DNA from: Cyanophora paradoxa
Lineage: Eukaryota > Glaucocystophyceae > Cyanophorales > Cyanophoraceae
NCBI GenBank assembly: GCA_004431415.1
Contig: QPMI01000432.1
Span: forward strand, 1-64,000
Direction of reading: 5' to 3'
Length of the DNA stretch: 64,000 nucleotides
Shown: one piece after another, positions 1 to 10,806 of the stretch
Numbering within the stretch: the first letter of the stretch is position 1
How the letters are laid out: the number at the start of each line of letters is the position of its first letter
The notes under the pieces: generated by a model
Seen by the model: only the letters and a program-made list of their open reading frames with translations
Told to the model about the DNA's origin: nothing
Database searches by the model: none
Program-made: the position numbers and the translations under genes

Positions 1-210
1 CAATTATATCGATCTTTAAGCAGTTTAATGTTAATCTATCGCAGATTTGTATGTAAACAACAAAGTACATAATCAATCGATATAAGATCAATTGAATCTA
101 TCGAAGTTTAATCGAAAATATGCATTTTGGTAAACGCGTTTTCATTTTTAATACAAAGTTTTATTTTATACAAAGTTTGCATAAAAGTTTAAGAAATTAA
201 TCGAAAAAAT
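1..210. other. AT-rich leader region
   Basis: AT-rich DNA containing several ATCGAT/TCGAT words and short A or T runs. I see no coding signal. It precedes the Q-rich gene and may carry its promoter or 5' UTR. No TATA box can be assigned with confidence. Confidence 0.4.
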
Positions 211-231
211 ATGTATTTTAGTATTAAATTA

Positions 232-324
232 ACACATATTGAAAACGAATTTAAATCCAGAGTGAATCGAGATCGCGAAGCGATCGAGATGAACGAGGAT
301 TTAAATTCGTTTTTCAATATGTGT
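232..324. repeat. Long imperfect hairpin (inverted repeat)
   Basis: The left arm (232-258) and right arm (297-324) are reverse complements, differing by one extra T in the right arm. The 38-base spacer contains a smaller hairpin, GATCGC-GAA-GCGATC, at about 271-285. Both arms lie in the open frame that leads into the Q-rich protein, and the right arm covers the codons just after the ATG at 289. It could be a 5' UTR stem-loop or a small foldback element. Confidence 0.8.
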
Positions 325-782
325 GAAATGATGTCCCCCGGATCGATGTCGTCGCCGCGCTTCCAGCTGCAGGCGCAGGCGTCAGCGATGGCGCCGCTGG
401 CGCCGGCTTCGCCCCGTTCACCGCCGCCCGTGGCCCGCGCCCGGGCCCGCGCCCGGCAATGCCTTCTTCGCGGTGGCCACGGCCACGGGACCCTGGAGGG
501 TGGGGGTGCGGGGGATCTCGATCTCAACTCGAACTCGCCCCACGCTTTCTTCTACGAGCTCGAGGTCGACCCGAACATCAATCCGGAGGCGGCGGCTGCC
601 GCGACCGCGGCGGGCCTCGCGATCGGGATGGACATCGGGGGCGGATCTGGAGCATACGGAGGGCCGAACTCGAACGTCAACGCCGCCTCGGCGGCGGCGG
701 CGCTGCAGCAGGCGCAGCTGCAGCTGCAGGCGCAGGCGCAGGCCCAGGCGCAGGCGCAGGCGCAGGCGATTGCGATAGCAGC

Positions 783-831
<49 letters not shown>

Positions 832-1778
832 TTACAGTCGATATCTATGCACATTCAGCAGCAGCAGCAAATGCAACAATTGCAAATTAATATTCAACAG
901 CAGCAGCAAATGCAGCAGCACACATATAGGGGCCCGGGCGGCGGCGGAGGCGGCGTAAGAGAAACGGGAGCTCGAGCTCGAGGCAATATCGATGGGACGG
1001 GTCACGTCTACGGCTCGTTGCAGATGGGCGGCTCGACGGGCGCCGGCGCCGTTCATGTTGGGGAGAGCCGCGCCCCCGCGACATCCGGGGATCCCTCGAG
1101 CTCCACAGCCCCTACGACCGCCCCCGCGATACGTACACTGATCGCGGGCACCCCCACTCGGTCCGCTACGGGCCGCCTGTGCATGCGGGGGCCGGGGCCC
1201 GCATCCGTCCTGGCCCCCGGTACCCGCCCCCGCCCCATGCATTTGGGCAGCTGCAGTCGGGGCCGGGGTCCGGGGCGGATCCGGAGGCGGGGGCGCCGGG
1301 GCCGCGGGTGTACCGGCCGCGGCGCCCCGTGGAGGTCATCCAGGCGGAGCTGACGGAGCGGGAGGACCAGGTCCGGGCCCTCCGCCGCGAGGTCCGCCCC
1401 GGCCCCCCGCTCCCCCGCGCGCCTCTTCTGATCTGTCATTGGTCTGATCGAGTGGCGTGAACGTTAACGCCGGGGCGCGCGCTCGCAGCTTGCAATCGCG
1501 CAGCGGCACAAGAAGCGGGAGGACGCGGCGGAGGCGGCGCCCGGCTCGCCGCGGCCGCCCATGGCCAGCTCGCGATATCGGGTCCCGGGGGGCAGCTCGA
1601 GGGTGCCCCCGGGTTCCCCGGCGGTGGCCTTGCAATTGGAGGTGCGGACTCGCTTTCGGGCCTAGGCCTGCAGCTGCAGGTGCAGGTGCCGGACGAGGTC
1701 GACCACGTGGGCTTAGGCGCCTGCCTCGAGGTCCACTCTCATGCACAAGACCAACTCGAGCTCGCGATCGACAGCTGA
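289..1778 (+). CDS. Glutamine/alanine-rich low-complexity protein
   Basis: I recognise no family. The frame is open from an ATG at 211; the ATG at 289 is equally possible and would leave most of the hairpin as 5' UTR. It encodes alternating Gln-Ala and Leu-Gln repeats, then a run of about 16 Gln near 784-831 and further Gln-rich stretches to about 930. Downstream (1310-1390) another frame reads as a charged segment, VEVIQAELTEREDQVRALRR, typical of a coiled coil. It joins at a CAG acceptor near 1489 to AIAQRHKKRED. The C-terminal part is most protein-like in a third frame, rich in Gly, Leu and Gln, ending at TGA 1776-1778. Frame changes near 1070 and 1560 may be introns or base errors. Such Q-rich proteins are often transcriptional or RNA-binding regulators, but that is inference. 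Confidence 0.45.
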
Positions 1779-2958
1779 TCGCAACATCGATATCGATCCG
1801 GCGAGGGCGGCAGCGGATCCCCGGACCGGGCGACCGGCCCCGCGGCCGGGGGCCGCTGGCCGTCGGTCGTGATCAGCCGCGGGCACCGACGCCCCCCCGC
1901 GGATCCCGGATGTGGAGGCCGTTTGCCGACATTAATTCTCTAGGTTCATACAGCTAATGTATACGTAGTACTAGTCTTGCTCATGATCAGCTGCAATGTC
2001 TTTTTTTGCTCGATCGATATATATCCCTGATCATGATCATCGGATGTGCGATAGTACTTCGCTGTTTCATTTCCCTATCGTTCTAGAAATTTTAAGCTGC
2101 ATATCATAGTATGGCCATGCATATGGCCCAGTGGCTTCTCTTAATACTCTGAGAGTTTCCGAGTTCGAATTCGTATGATCGATAGTAATATTAGTCTGCG
2201 TGTTATCGTTTCTTCATGATCAAACCATGTGACTCAGTGAGTGCACATATCTTGATTTGCAGATTTGGAGCTGTTATACTGTGATGAATTTCAAGTCAGC
2301 CTGCCTAGTGGCAGATTAAATTAGCATTCGATATTTCGCATTATTCATTGTCGGATCTGCGCATGCGAGTCTTGTTGATTCAGCCGAATACCTCAGCAAT
2401 ACTATGCATATCATAGTATGATACATACAGTAATTATAATACGCTTGCAATACCGTGACAGTGACAGTTGCATTTGGCTCCGTGACAGTTGCATTTGACA
2501 GTGACAGCTTCCAGGCTAGCAGTAAATTCAAACGGACCCCATTTCGAATTCTCCATCATATGCAGAAAATTTTAGATGCTAGCGCAGCGCCCTCACAGTA
2601 GTACGGTACGGCAGCCTGCGGGGCGCCGCAGTGCAGCTGGCGGGCCCAATTGCAGGCTCTAATGGCAGTCTCTAGCCTCAAATTTCAAGTTTATTAAATA
2701 GCCACTGTGTTAGTGAGCCACAGTCTAGGCCTGGTTGCCGCCATAGTATTGAGCATGCAGTGTCGAATTCGTTGATTCATGATTTCGTGTTTCGTCTCAC
2801 TGATCATGAGTCAGACTCAGAGATATCCCTCAGGGCGTTGCACTCTCGGGGAGCTCGAGCTCGAGGTGCCACTGATCATGATAATGATATGCACCTCGCA
2901 ATCGGGCGCGGCTGGGGATTTTCAAAGCCGACAGCGTACGCTTGCATACAGTAGAGGC
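1779..2958. other. Palindrome-rich convergent intergenic region
   Basis: No gene seen. The region lies between the 3' ends of the Q-rich gene (+) and N-myristoyltransferase (-). It is less GC-rich than its neighbours and dense in short palindromes such as TGATCATGATCA and GAGCTCGAGCTC. A duplicated CAGTGACAGTTGCATTTG-like word occurs at about 2457-2505. Confidence 0.5.
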
Positions 2959-3335
2959 TCATAGGAACAGGAGGGCCACGTCTTCCGGGGCCAGGGTAGC
3001 CCACGGCGGGACGCGTACAGGTAGTAGTGCAGGGGTACGCCCTCCTCGCCGCGCCCCGCACGCCTCCAGGGCGCCCCGGGCGGCACCAACGGGTACCCCT
3101 CGTAGATGTCCGCCCCGGCCTGCGCGATCGCACGCGGCTCTCACTGATTCGGCGAGGAAAAGGGGGAAGGGTAGGGGGGGGGGGGGGGGGGGGAGGGGGG
3201 GTGGCGCACGCGGCGGGCGAGGACGAGGGCGGCCGCCACGAGGGCAGCGGGGGTACGCGAGCCGGGGAGGAGGTGCCACTGGGAGGCCACCCTCGCGCCC
3301 CCGCCCCGGAGGGAGTACACGTAGAACGAGACCTG

Positions 3336-3388
<53 letters not shown>

Positions 3389-5138
3389 AGCACGGATGAG
3401 GCTTCGGGAAAGCAAGTAAAAAAAAAGGAGAATTAGGGGAGTGGATGGGGTACCAGATCGGAAATGTCGCCGGGCCCGGGCCCGTCGGCGACGTACGAAG
3501 AAGAGGAGGCCGGGGCGGGGTACGAGGGCGTGCCGGGCCTCCTCGGGTCGATGCAGGGCGGGGGCGACGCGCACCGCCCCCAGCGCGCGGGCGGCGAGGC
3601 GGGCCGCCCCGGGTACGTCGTCCTCCGTCATCTCCCGCAGGCCCCAGGCCGCCGAGTCGTCCGCGGCGGGGGCGCCGGGGGCGGAAGCCGCCTGCAATCC
3701 TCGCACCCGGAGCAGCCTGAAGAAGCAAGGGAGTGAGCGGGCAAGGGAGAACTCCGGAAGGGGAAGGGAGGGAAGAGGGGCGGACCGTACGGAGAAGGCG
3801 GGGCCGGGGAGGAGGGCGGCGGTGGCGGCCATGGCGACCGCCGAGGACGCCACTGGGGCGCGGCGGACCACAATTAGAACGGGGCGAGGCGAGGCTTGCA
3901 AGAAAACGGGGTGGGACGGGGCGGGGCGGTGCGGGCGCGGAGGCACGGAGCTTGGCGGCGCAGGCCGTGGCGATGGCGGGGCGGGACGAGGGGGGTTGGG
4001 GGGGGGGAGGGTGGGATGGGGTGGGGGTGGAGGCGGGATCGGCGTGGCGGGACGGGACGGGGCGGGACGGGGCAGCTCGCTGGGGCTAGATATCGACGGG
4101 CTGGAGCACTGGCGGGGCGGGGCGGGGCGGGGCGGGGCGGGGCGGGGCGGGGGCGTACCCCCCCGGGAGGAGACGAGGCGGCGGCGGAGCTCGCGGAAGA
4201 GGACGGGCGCGAGGCGCTTGCCGCGCAGCGCCGAGTGGACGGCCAGCAGCGTCCCCTCCACCGCCCCCGCCTCCTCGCCCCGCACAAGCACCCGCTGCAT
4301 CGGATCGAACCGGGAGCTCAGCGGCGGGGCGGGGCGGGGCGGGGCGGGGCGCCCAGGCCGGGCGGGGCGGACGGTGGGCATGGCGGCGGCGTAGGCGACG
4401 AGGCCGCGCTGCGCGTGCCGCACGCCCACGCTCACCGCCGGCGCCCCGGGCCGCTCCAGGACCCACCTGCGCGCGATCGCACTTCAAGCAGACCGCGCCA
4501 GCGCACGCGGCTTCGTGCAAGCGCACCGAACGAAGTCCGAAGTCACATCGAACCCGACGTAGTGCTCCTGCGACCGGGCGCGTTCAGCGGGGCGCTCGGC
4601 GGGCGCGGCGCTGTGGGCCGGCCGGGCGGACCGAGAGGAAGGAGCAGAGCTCGGCGAGGGCGGCGGCATCGGCCCAGTCGACGTCCTCCCACGCGAAGCG
4701 CGGCGGGAGGGGCGTCGGCGCGTCGCCCTCGCGCTGCGCGAAGCCCTCCGCCGAGGCGGACGACCAGAAGCCCGCCGCCCCCGCCACCGCGCCGGCGATC
4801 GGGCGCACCGACGGTGCTGTGGCTGCAGAAGCTAAGAGAACACTCGCACGTGCACGGAGCGTGCCACGGTGCGGAGCGTGCACGGCAGTAGCTGAGCTGG
4901 CTCGAGCTCGCCGCGGGTTCGACCGGTCCGGGTTCGGCCCAAGCTTAGGTTCCGCCGCGCCCGCGTGTGCGCGGCCGCGGCCGGCCGCGGCAGCTGCAGC
5001 TTGCAGCCGCTGAGCTGCAGGCGACGCGATCGCGAGTCGCGACAGGCGCATGCGCAGCTGCAGGCATGGAAATTCATGGGCCCCGAACGAATTTGAAGCC
5101 TTTGAAGGACGTCGCGCGCGCGCGTCGACGTCGACCAT
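2959..5138 (-). CDS. NMT1: Glycylpeptide N-tetradecanoyltransferase (N-myristoyltransferase)
   Basis: Transfers myristate from myristoyl-CoA to N-terminal glycines of cytosolic proteins. The first exon starts at ATG 5138 with a low-complexity leader, then FWSSASAEGF and LPPRFAWEDVDW, matching the family's FW..QPV and LP..FEW..LD segments. Later exons give SVGVRHAQRGLVAYAAAMP and VHSALRGKRLAPVLFRELRR, the acetyl-CoA-like binding core (family: VHKKLRSKRLAPVLIKE). GLREMTEDDVPGAARLAAR (about 3630) and VSFYVYS (about 3320) mark the C-terminal GNAT-like half. The end, PPWATLAPEDVALLFL, matches the conserved hydrophobic C-terminus whose last residue acts in catalysis. The frame for LHYYLY (about 3020) and that for the final 20 residues differ by one base, so there is a 1-nt indel or error. 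Introns hold very long C tracts. It follows the anoctamin on the same strand after about 190 bases. Confidence 0.85.
3174..3193. repeat. Poly-G tract (20 G)
   Basis: A 20-base G run on the plus strand, i.e. a C run in the sense strand of the NMT intron preceding the last exon. Confidence 0.9.
3337..3387. repeat. Poly-G tract (51 G), intronic poly-C acceptor tract of NMT
   Basis: A 51-base uninterrupted G run on the plus strand. In the sense strand of NMT this is poly-C directly followed by GCAG and then the exon reading VSFYVYS, so it sits where a polypyrimidine tract belongs. Its exact length is doubtful in any assembly. Confidence 0.9.
4111..4152. repeat. (GGGGC)n pentamer array in NMT intron
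   Basis: Eight or so tandem GGGGC units, with smaller arrays at 4324-4351 (NMT intron) and 5837-5861 (anoctamin). The sense strand reads (GCCCC)n. The plus strand could form G-quadruplexes. Confidence 0.85.
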
Positions 5139-5327
5139 GGCCAAGGCCGAGGGAGAATGGTGCGGCTGGCGCTAGCGCTGCGAGCCTACGACGTCCGACG
5201 GTCGACGCGAGATATGCACTACAATATACACTCAGAGCTGTGACTGCAATATTTAGCGGGACTGGGAGAGGGGCCGGGGGATTGGGGGACGTGATGGGGG
5301 CGTACAGCGACGAGGGCGCGCGCCGGC

Positions 5328-8300
5328 TCAGGGGGCGAAGATGCCGGTGGTGCCGCGGCGGACGAAGAGGCTGCGGCGGGGCGCGGGGGCGCCGGCCGAG
5401 GCCGAGGCGGAGAGGTGGAGGGGGAGGAGGCCCTTGTTGGGCCCCCCTCGTGCGGCGGCTCCTCGTCCGTCCGCGGGCTGTCGTACCCCCGAGGCCTCCG
5501 CCGCGGAGGCGCCCGAGCTCGAGGGCTCGGAGGGGGATACGCTGTTCAGGAGGGAGACGGCGGTGGAGAGGGAGGAGAGGGAGAGGGACGAGGAGGCGGA
5601 GCCCAGGCGGGGGCCTTCTGCCCCCCTCCCGCGCTGCCGCCCGCCCGCGTCAAGCTCCCGCGTCCACCGGGGGAGCGGTCTCCGAGGGCAGGGGGGGGGG
5701 GGGGGGCGAACGAACCTTCTCCACTCGACGAGGATCTCCTGGAGAGCGGTCTCCTCGCGGAGGCGCCGCGGCACCGGCTGCACGACCTGCGCCCCGGCGG
5801 CGTCAGCGGCACAGACAGGATCAAAGCGTGAAGAGAGCGGGGCGGGGCGGGGCGGGGCGGGCCTGCTCGAGGAAGAACTTGAGGGCGAAGATGGTGTGCT
5901 CGACGGTGACGATGAGGAAGAGCTTCCAGAAGCGGCTGTAGCGCGTCCCCAGCGACGAGAAGAACTCGTCGATCTGCGCCGGCGAGGCGCGCGGCCACGG
6001 GCTCAGCTGGCGGCTGGCGAGGGGTCGGCCCTAGGCTCCAAGGCTCGGGCCTCGGATGGCGGCCGGCCGGCAGCATGCGTGCGCCCACCCTCCTCCCCCT
6101 TGCTAGGGCTCCGAGGGCGGGCGGGGCGGGGCGGACGGTGGTGGAGACGAAGCAGATGAGGAGGACGTTGGTGATGATGGAGACGTTCGTGAGGAGGCGC
6201 AGCATCGTCAGCCACGAGCCGATGTCCCGCGCCGCCGTCTGCTGCGCATCAGAGGCGGCGGGGCGGGCGGGGCGGGCGGGAGGGGGGGAGGGGGCGGGGC
6301 GGACGACGCGGGGCCGCTGCTGGACGCCCAGGAGCTGCGGCGCGAGGGGCGAGGTCAGAGGCTGGGCGGGGCTCCCTTAACGCGCGCGCGCGTGCGGGCG
6401 GGCGGCGCCGGATATTACGGGCGGGGGTGCTGGTGCTATCGCCTTGGCCTAGCGCGAGGGCGCGGGCGGGGGGGCGGGCCTTCATGGCGTCGGTGCGGAT
6501 CTCGATGACGTTGTTGAGCCAGGCGAGGAAGGCGGCGAGGGGGAAGCCCGCCGCGAAGAGGACGACGTACCCGAACTGCAGCACCTGCGGCCGGCGCGTG
6601 AGCAGAGGAGGCGAAGGAGCAGCGCTCACAAGATGCTTGGACGGGGGGTACGCGCCATCTCGCGGTACTCGTCGAAGAGGGAGGGCTCCTGGAGGCTCCC
6701 CTCCGCCTCCGTCTTGGAGGGCCGCAGCACGCCCCCCGCGGCCGCCGCAGAAGAGAGCACCAGCGAGCGGCGCCGCGAGGAGGCGAGGAGGTCGCCCCCG
6801 GAGGCGGAGGCGGAGGAGCGGAGGAGGGCGGCGCGGGCGCGGCGGTAGAGGGTCGTCGCGTTCGCCCGCACGAAGGGCACCAGCACCTCGAACACGTTCC
6901 TGGCGGGGGGGTCGGGGTGAGGAAGAGCGGCGGGCGTCCCTCAGCCTAGCAAGCGTCCTAGCCAAAGGGGCAACAGCCGGAAAGAGGGGAGGCTAGGCCA
7001 GGGTTACCGAGGAGGATCTGGAAGAGCATGATGGAGCCGAGCTGGCGCGACAGCTCATACCTGCGGCGGGGCGGCCGGCGGCGCTCAGAGTTGACAGAGC
7101 ACGCAATCAGCCATCAGCCATCTTGGTGCAGCGACCCGAGCCGTCTTGGGCCGTCTAGCGCTAGCCTGGCGGGCGAGGGAGGGGGGTCTCGCACATGCAG
7201 TTGGGGGGCGCCCCTCTCCACCGAGAGGCACCGCTGCTCGTACCCCAGGATCGACACCTGGAAGAACTGCAGGGGGGGAGGAGTCAGGGGGAGGCGGAAT
7301 CCGAATCGGAGGAGTCGATCACGTGCCTTGACGAAGGCGATGTAGAAGTACGCGATCTGCGAAGGGAGCGCGGCGGGCGGGGGTGTGAGCGCGGGAGGGA
7401 GGCGGTTGCAGCGGCGGCGAGGAAACAAGCGCCCGGCGGCGCGGGTGGCACAAGCACGGAGACGACGGAGTTCGAGGGTGAAAGGGAAAAGGGGCGCGGG
7501 CGGGGGCGGGCGGGCGCACGTAGTTGTTGACGAACTCGAAGATGAACATCTTGTTCACGAAGGAGCGCTCGTACGCGCTCTGCCCCCGGTCGCCAGCGAG
7601 GTCAGCGAGGTCTAGAGAGCAAGCGGGCCCCCCCACGCCCGCTTCTGGGCGCTTCTTCTTCTAGAGAGCGGGCGGGGGCCCCCAGGGCCCCGCACCTTGA
7701 AGCGGTGGTTCTCGTGGTCGGTGAGGCGCGAGGCGAGGCCCATGTACAGCGTGCTCATCGTCTCGATCGCCAGAACGCTGCGGGGAGTGAGGAAAGGGAA
7801 GGGTGGGGTGTGGGACGGGGCGGGGGGTGGGGCGCACAAGGAGAGGCCCCCCGCGACGGCGGCGACGAGGGGGCCGTGGCGGGCGTGGAGGTAGGAGCGC
7901 AGCACGAGGAGCACCAGCGTCGCGCACACGCACGCCAGCACCTGCCCGGCCCCGTGCGCGGTGAGCTCAATCGGGGGCGGGCCACCTCCTCCGCCCTCCT
8001 CCCTCCTCCCCCTCGGGGCCGCTCACCGAGGCGGCGATGGCGGCGTAGTTGACGAGGCGGACGCCCAGCCGAGCCGCGAGGCGAACCGGTTCGTCCACAC
8101 GTGCGCCGGGAAGCGCTGCCGGCGCCGGGCCGGGCGATCGGTGAGACCAAGCGGGGGTCCTGTCCTTGGCCTGGGCGGCACCTGCTTGATCTGGGCGAAG
8201 ACGCGGGAGCGCTCCGGGGCGGCCAGGTCCACCCAGTCCATCGTCGGCGTGTAGAACCCCGCCCGCTCCTCGTCCTGCCGGCAGAGAGGAGTAAGAGGCG

Positions 8301-10105
8301 GAGGAGGAGGGCGGGGGGGGCGGGGGGAGGGGGGAGGGGGGGGGGAGGACTTCCTGAACTCGGGGCGGGGCACCTCGCGCGACTGCAGGTTCCACGTACC
8401 CCACTCCAGCGAGCGCTCCCTGCGGGGCGGGGGGACGGTGAGCGGGGGGGGGTGGGGGAGGGGGCCGGGCCGGGCAGGGGGCACCTGGGTTCGGTTCCAG
8501 GAGATGACGAGCCAGGTGGCGGCAGCGGCACGAAGATGCACCAGAACGGCGTCAGCGGCCTGCCGCCCCGCCGCGTCAGAGGCCGAATCCTTCGTTTTAT
8601 TCCTCATCTCGTCTCATTTCCTTGCGCGATCCATCTCCGCTTCCCATCCTCGGAGCATTCGGGCGGGCGGGCGGCCTCTCTCTCTGAGATTCTGAGGGCC
8701 CGGGCGGGGGGGCGCACCGTCGTAGGAGCGGAGCTCGCGGAGCTCCTCGATGCCCGTCGCCGGGTCCCGCACCGGCGCCGCCGGCCACCGGTCCACGAAC
8801 TGAGGGGCGGAGTGAGGGGCGGAGGGGGGAGGGGAAAGGGGGCGGGCCTGGACGACGGCGACGACGATGCCGAGGAGGGCGACGCGTATGAGCCAGCCTG
8901 CCGGGCGGCCGGGCGGGTGAGGCGCAGCTCTGGGCTGGAGCGGGGCGGGCGGACGGTTGTAGAAGCCGAGGAAGGCGAAGTACATGGCGACGGACTCGCC
9001 GAAGTAGTCCCGGATGCCCCACAGCGTCTCCGGCGGCATCCCGAGAGCCAGTTCCACGCCCGCACCTGCGCCGACTTAGAGCAGAGGGCTCGGGGGGGCC
9101 GCCGTCTAGATAGGGGCCTCGACATGCGCGGCGCTCGCTCCAGATGGACGGCTAGATCTCGCTGGGGTGCGGCGGTGCTAGGCGCGCGCGCGCACTTCTG
9201 AATAATCTCACCCCGCTCCTCATCGTCGTGCAGGGGGTAGTGCCTGAGCAGGGATGAGGGGGGGAGGGGGGGGGACGAAGAGAGGGGTACGGCACGCACC
9301 GTTTAATGACCTGCCGCCGGGCGAGAGACTCGAAAGGTATCTGGCACCCTCCTACTTTCCTGTTTTTGTGGGAGGGGCGGGGGAAAGGAGGGGGGGATGA
9401 GGTTTGAAAGGGGAGGGGAGGGGTACAGGATTTCGCACCATGAGGCCTCGAGGATGAACTGGATGACACGGATGCGGTCGTTGGACGTGAAGAGCTTCGA
9501 GGGGTACCCTGCTGTGCGTGTGAAGAGGGGGGGCGAAAAGAGAGGGCCAGGCCGGGGGGCGAGGAAGGGGGGGGGGGAGGAAGGGGGTACGCACCCTCGA
9601 AGCGGGAAGCCTCCGCGAGGACAAAGGGCTCGTACTTGATGCCCTCGGAGGTTCGGACGCGCTTGAGGAGCTTCAGGAACTCCGCGCGCGAGGCCAGGAC
9701 GTCGTCCGGTACCCCCAGCCGCAGGAAGATCTCCTTCCCGTCGCGGCTCTTGCTTTTTGAGACGACGAGCTGCGCGGGTTCGGATCGGCACGGGGCCGCT
9801 TGTCGGACCCGAGCCGCGCCGCGGGGCACCTTCGCTTCCCGGACCATCTGTGTCACTGAGGCGCGGGCGGCGCGGGTCAGCGGGGCCGGGTGGCGGCGCG
9901 GGCGGCCGAGTCGGCGCGGCCGTACCGATCCTCCGCTCCTTTATTCGGGCCTCCGCCTGCTCCCTACGCTTTCCCTGGTGCTCCGCAGCGTTGATCTGCA
10001 ACGCGGAAGCGGTTTGTTGGACTGGAGGTGGCCGCGGAGCGCCTGCGGGCGCACGTTCTCAAAGACGATGAATAGTCGAAGCGCGTCGTGGCTGCAGTGC
10101 GTCAG
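5328..10105 (-). CDS. Anoctamin/TMEM16 family membrane protein
   Basis: A multi-exon anoctamin, the family of Ca2+-activated phospholipid scramblases and chloride channels. In order on the minus strand: cytosolic N-terminus ([18 protein letters not shown] near 9750); [33 protein letters not shown] leading into the first membrane helix; then [31 protein letters not shown] and [10 protein letters not shown]...YFYIAFVK correspond to the segment around TM6. [19 protein letters not shown] corresponds to TM7. [20 protein letters not shown] followed by IRTDAMK corresponds to TM8; its conserved E and D contribute to the Ca2+ site in characterised members. [17 protein letters not shown] and [20 protein letters not shown] are the last helices. 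The C-terminus ends GTTGIFAP at 5328. A clear splice pair flanks the exon at about 9924-9998 (donor GTACGG, acceptor TTGCAG). An upstream exon at about 10066-10105 reads LRLFIVFEN. The start codon was not found. Confidence 0.85.
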
Positions 10106-10806
10106 CGGGCACGCCGCTCGGCACTGCCGATTGCAACGCGGACCTCGGCCGACCCTGAAGACTCACGCTGGCTCCGCCGCCACGCCCCAAGAACCGCGCA
10201 CGGCTCGAGTCCGGTTCGTTCAGTTTAACATACTTGTCAGCGGCGCCCTCCCTACGTCGTCAATGGCCGACGTTAGTTCTGGCGTCGCGCGTTCCGGATG
10301 TCTAGGGGCGGCTCGATCGGCTAGCGTTCGACGGAATGATACCAGTCACATCAGGGGCAAAAGGGGCGCCTAGACGCGGGAAACGGGGGGCGCGCGGACG
10401 ACAGCCGGTTCGGCTCAGCGCTCGCGGCTTGCGAAATCGCACCTCCGCATCGTTACTGGCGCAAGTTTGGGCCCAGCGTGAAACGCCAGGCGGTCTCGAG
10501 ACGATAGACCTGAAAGAAGCGGGCCGATCAGACGTGCCGTACCCCACCGAAAAGTCACGCTCACTGCTAGCGGTCGCTAGCGACTCGTTGCAGCTCTGAA
10601 TCGAAGAACAAGCGTCTCCGCTTCATCGAGCTGGGCTGGGGCGGTTCGAGTCCGACGCCGGCTTGTAGAAGAACACCAGAGTTGGCGCGCAATCTACCCG
10701 TGCGCTATCGCTCAGAACTTGCATCGTGAAACTCCTTGCGAGCGCTCAGCGGCGGCGGACCGTGCCGTTCAGCGGGAGCGCACAGCGGCAGCGGCGAGCG
10801 CGCCGC
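10106..10806. promoter_or_regulatory. Divergent promoter region, anoctamin / tubulin
   Basis: About 0.7 kb between the 5' regions of the anoctamin (-) and the tubulin (+). No core promoter motif is evident. Its right part (from about 10496) recurs at 14640-14810 with substitutions and small indels, showing that it was duplicated with the tubulin 5' end. The anoctamin's missing first exon may lie here. Confidence 0.45.

Noticed and set aside
2102-2179. tRNA-like stretch with an A-box-like GGCCCAGTGG, GTTCGAAT and partly complementary ends
   Set aside because: The anticodon loop and D arm do not fold to standard sizes, and the T stem is weak. The region is full of short palindromes, so a chance match is likely.
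10640-10665. GGTTCGAGTCC resembling a tRNA/SINE B box
   Set aside because: No acceptor, D or anticodon arms surround it. It lies in the tubulin promoter, and the match recurs only because that region was duplicated.
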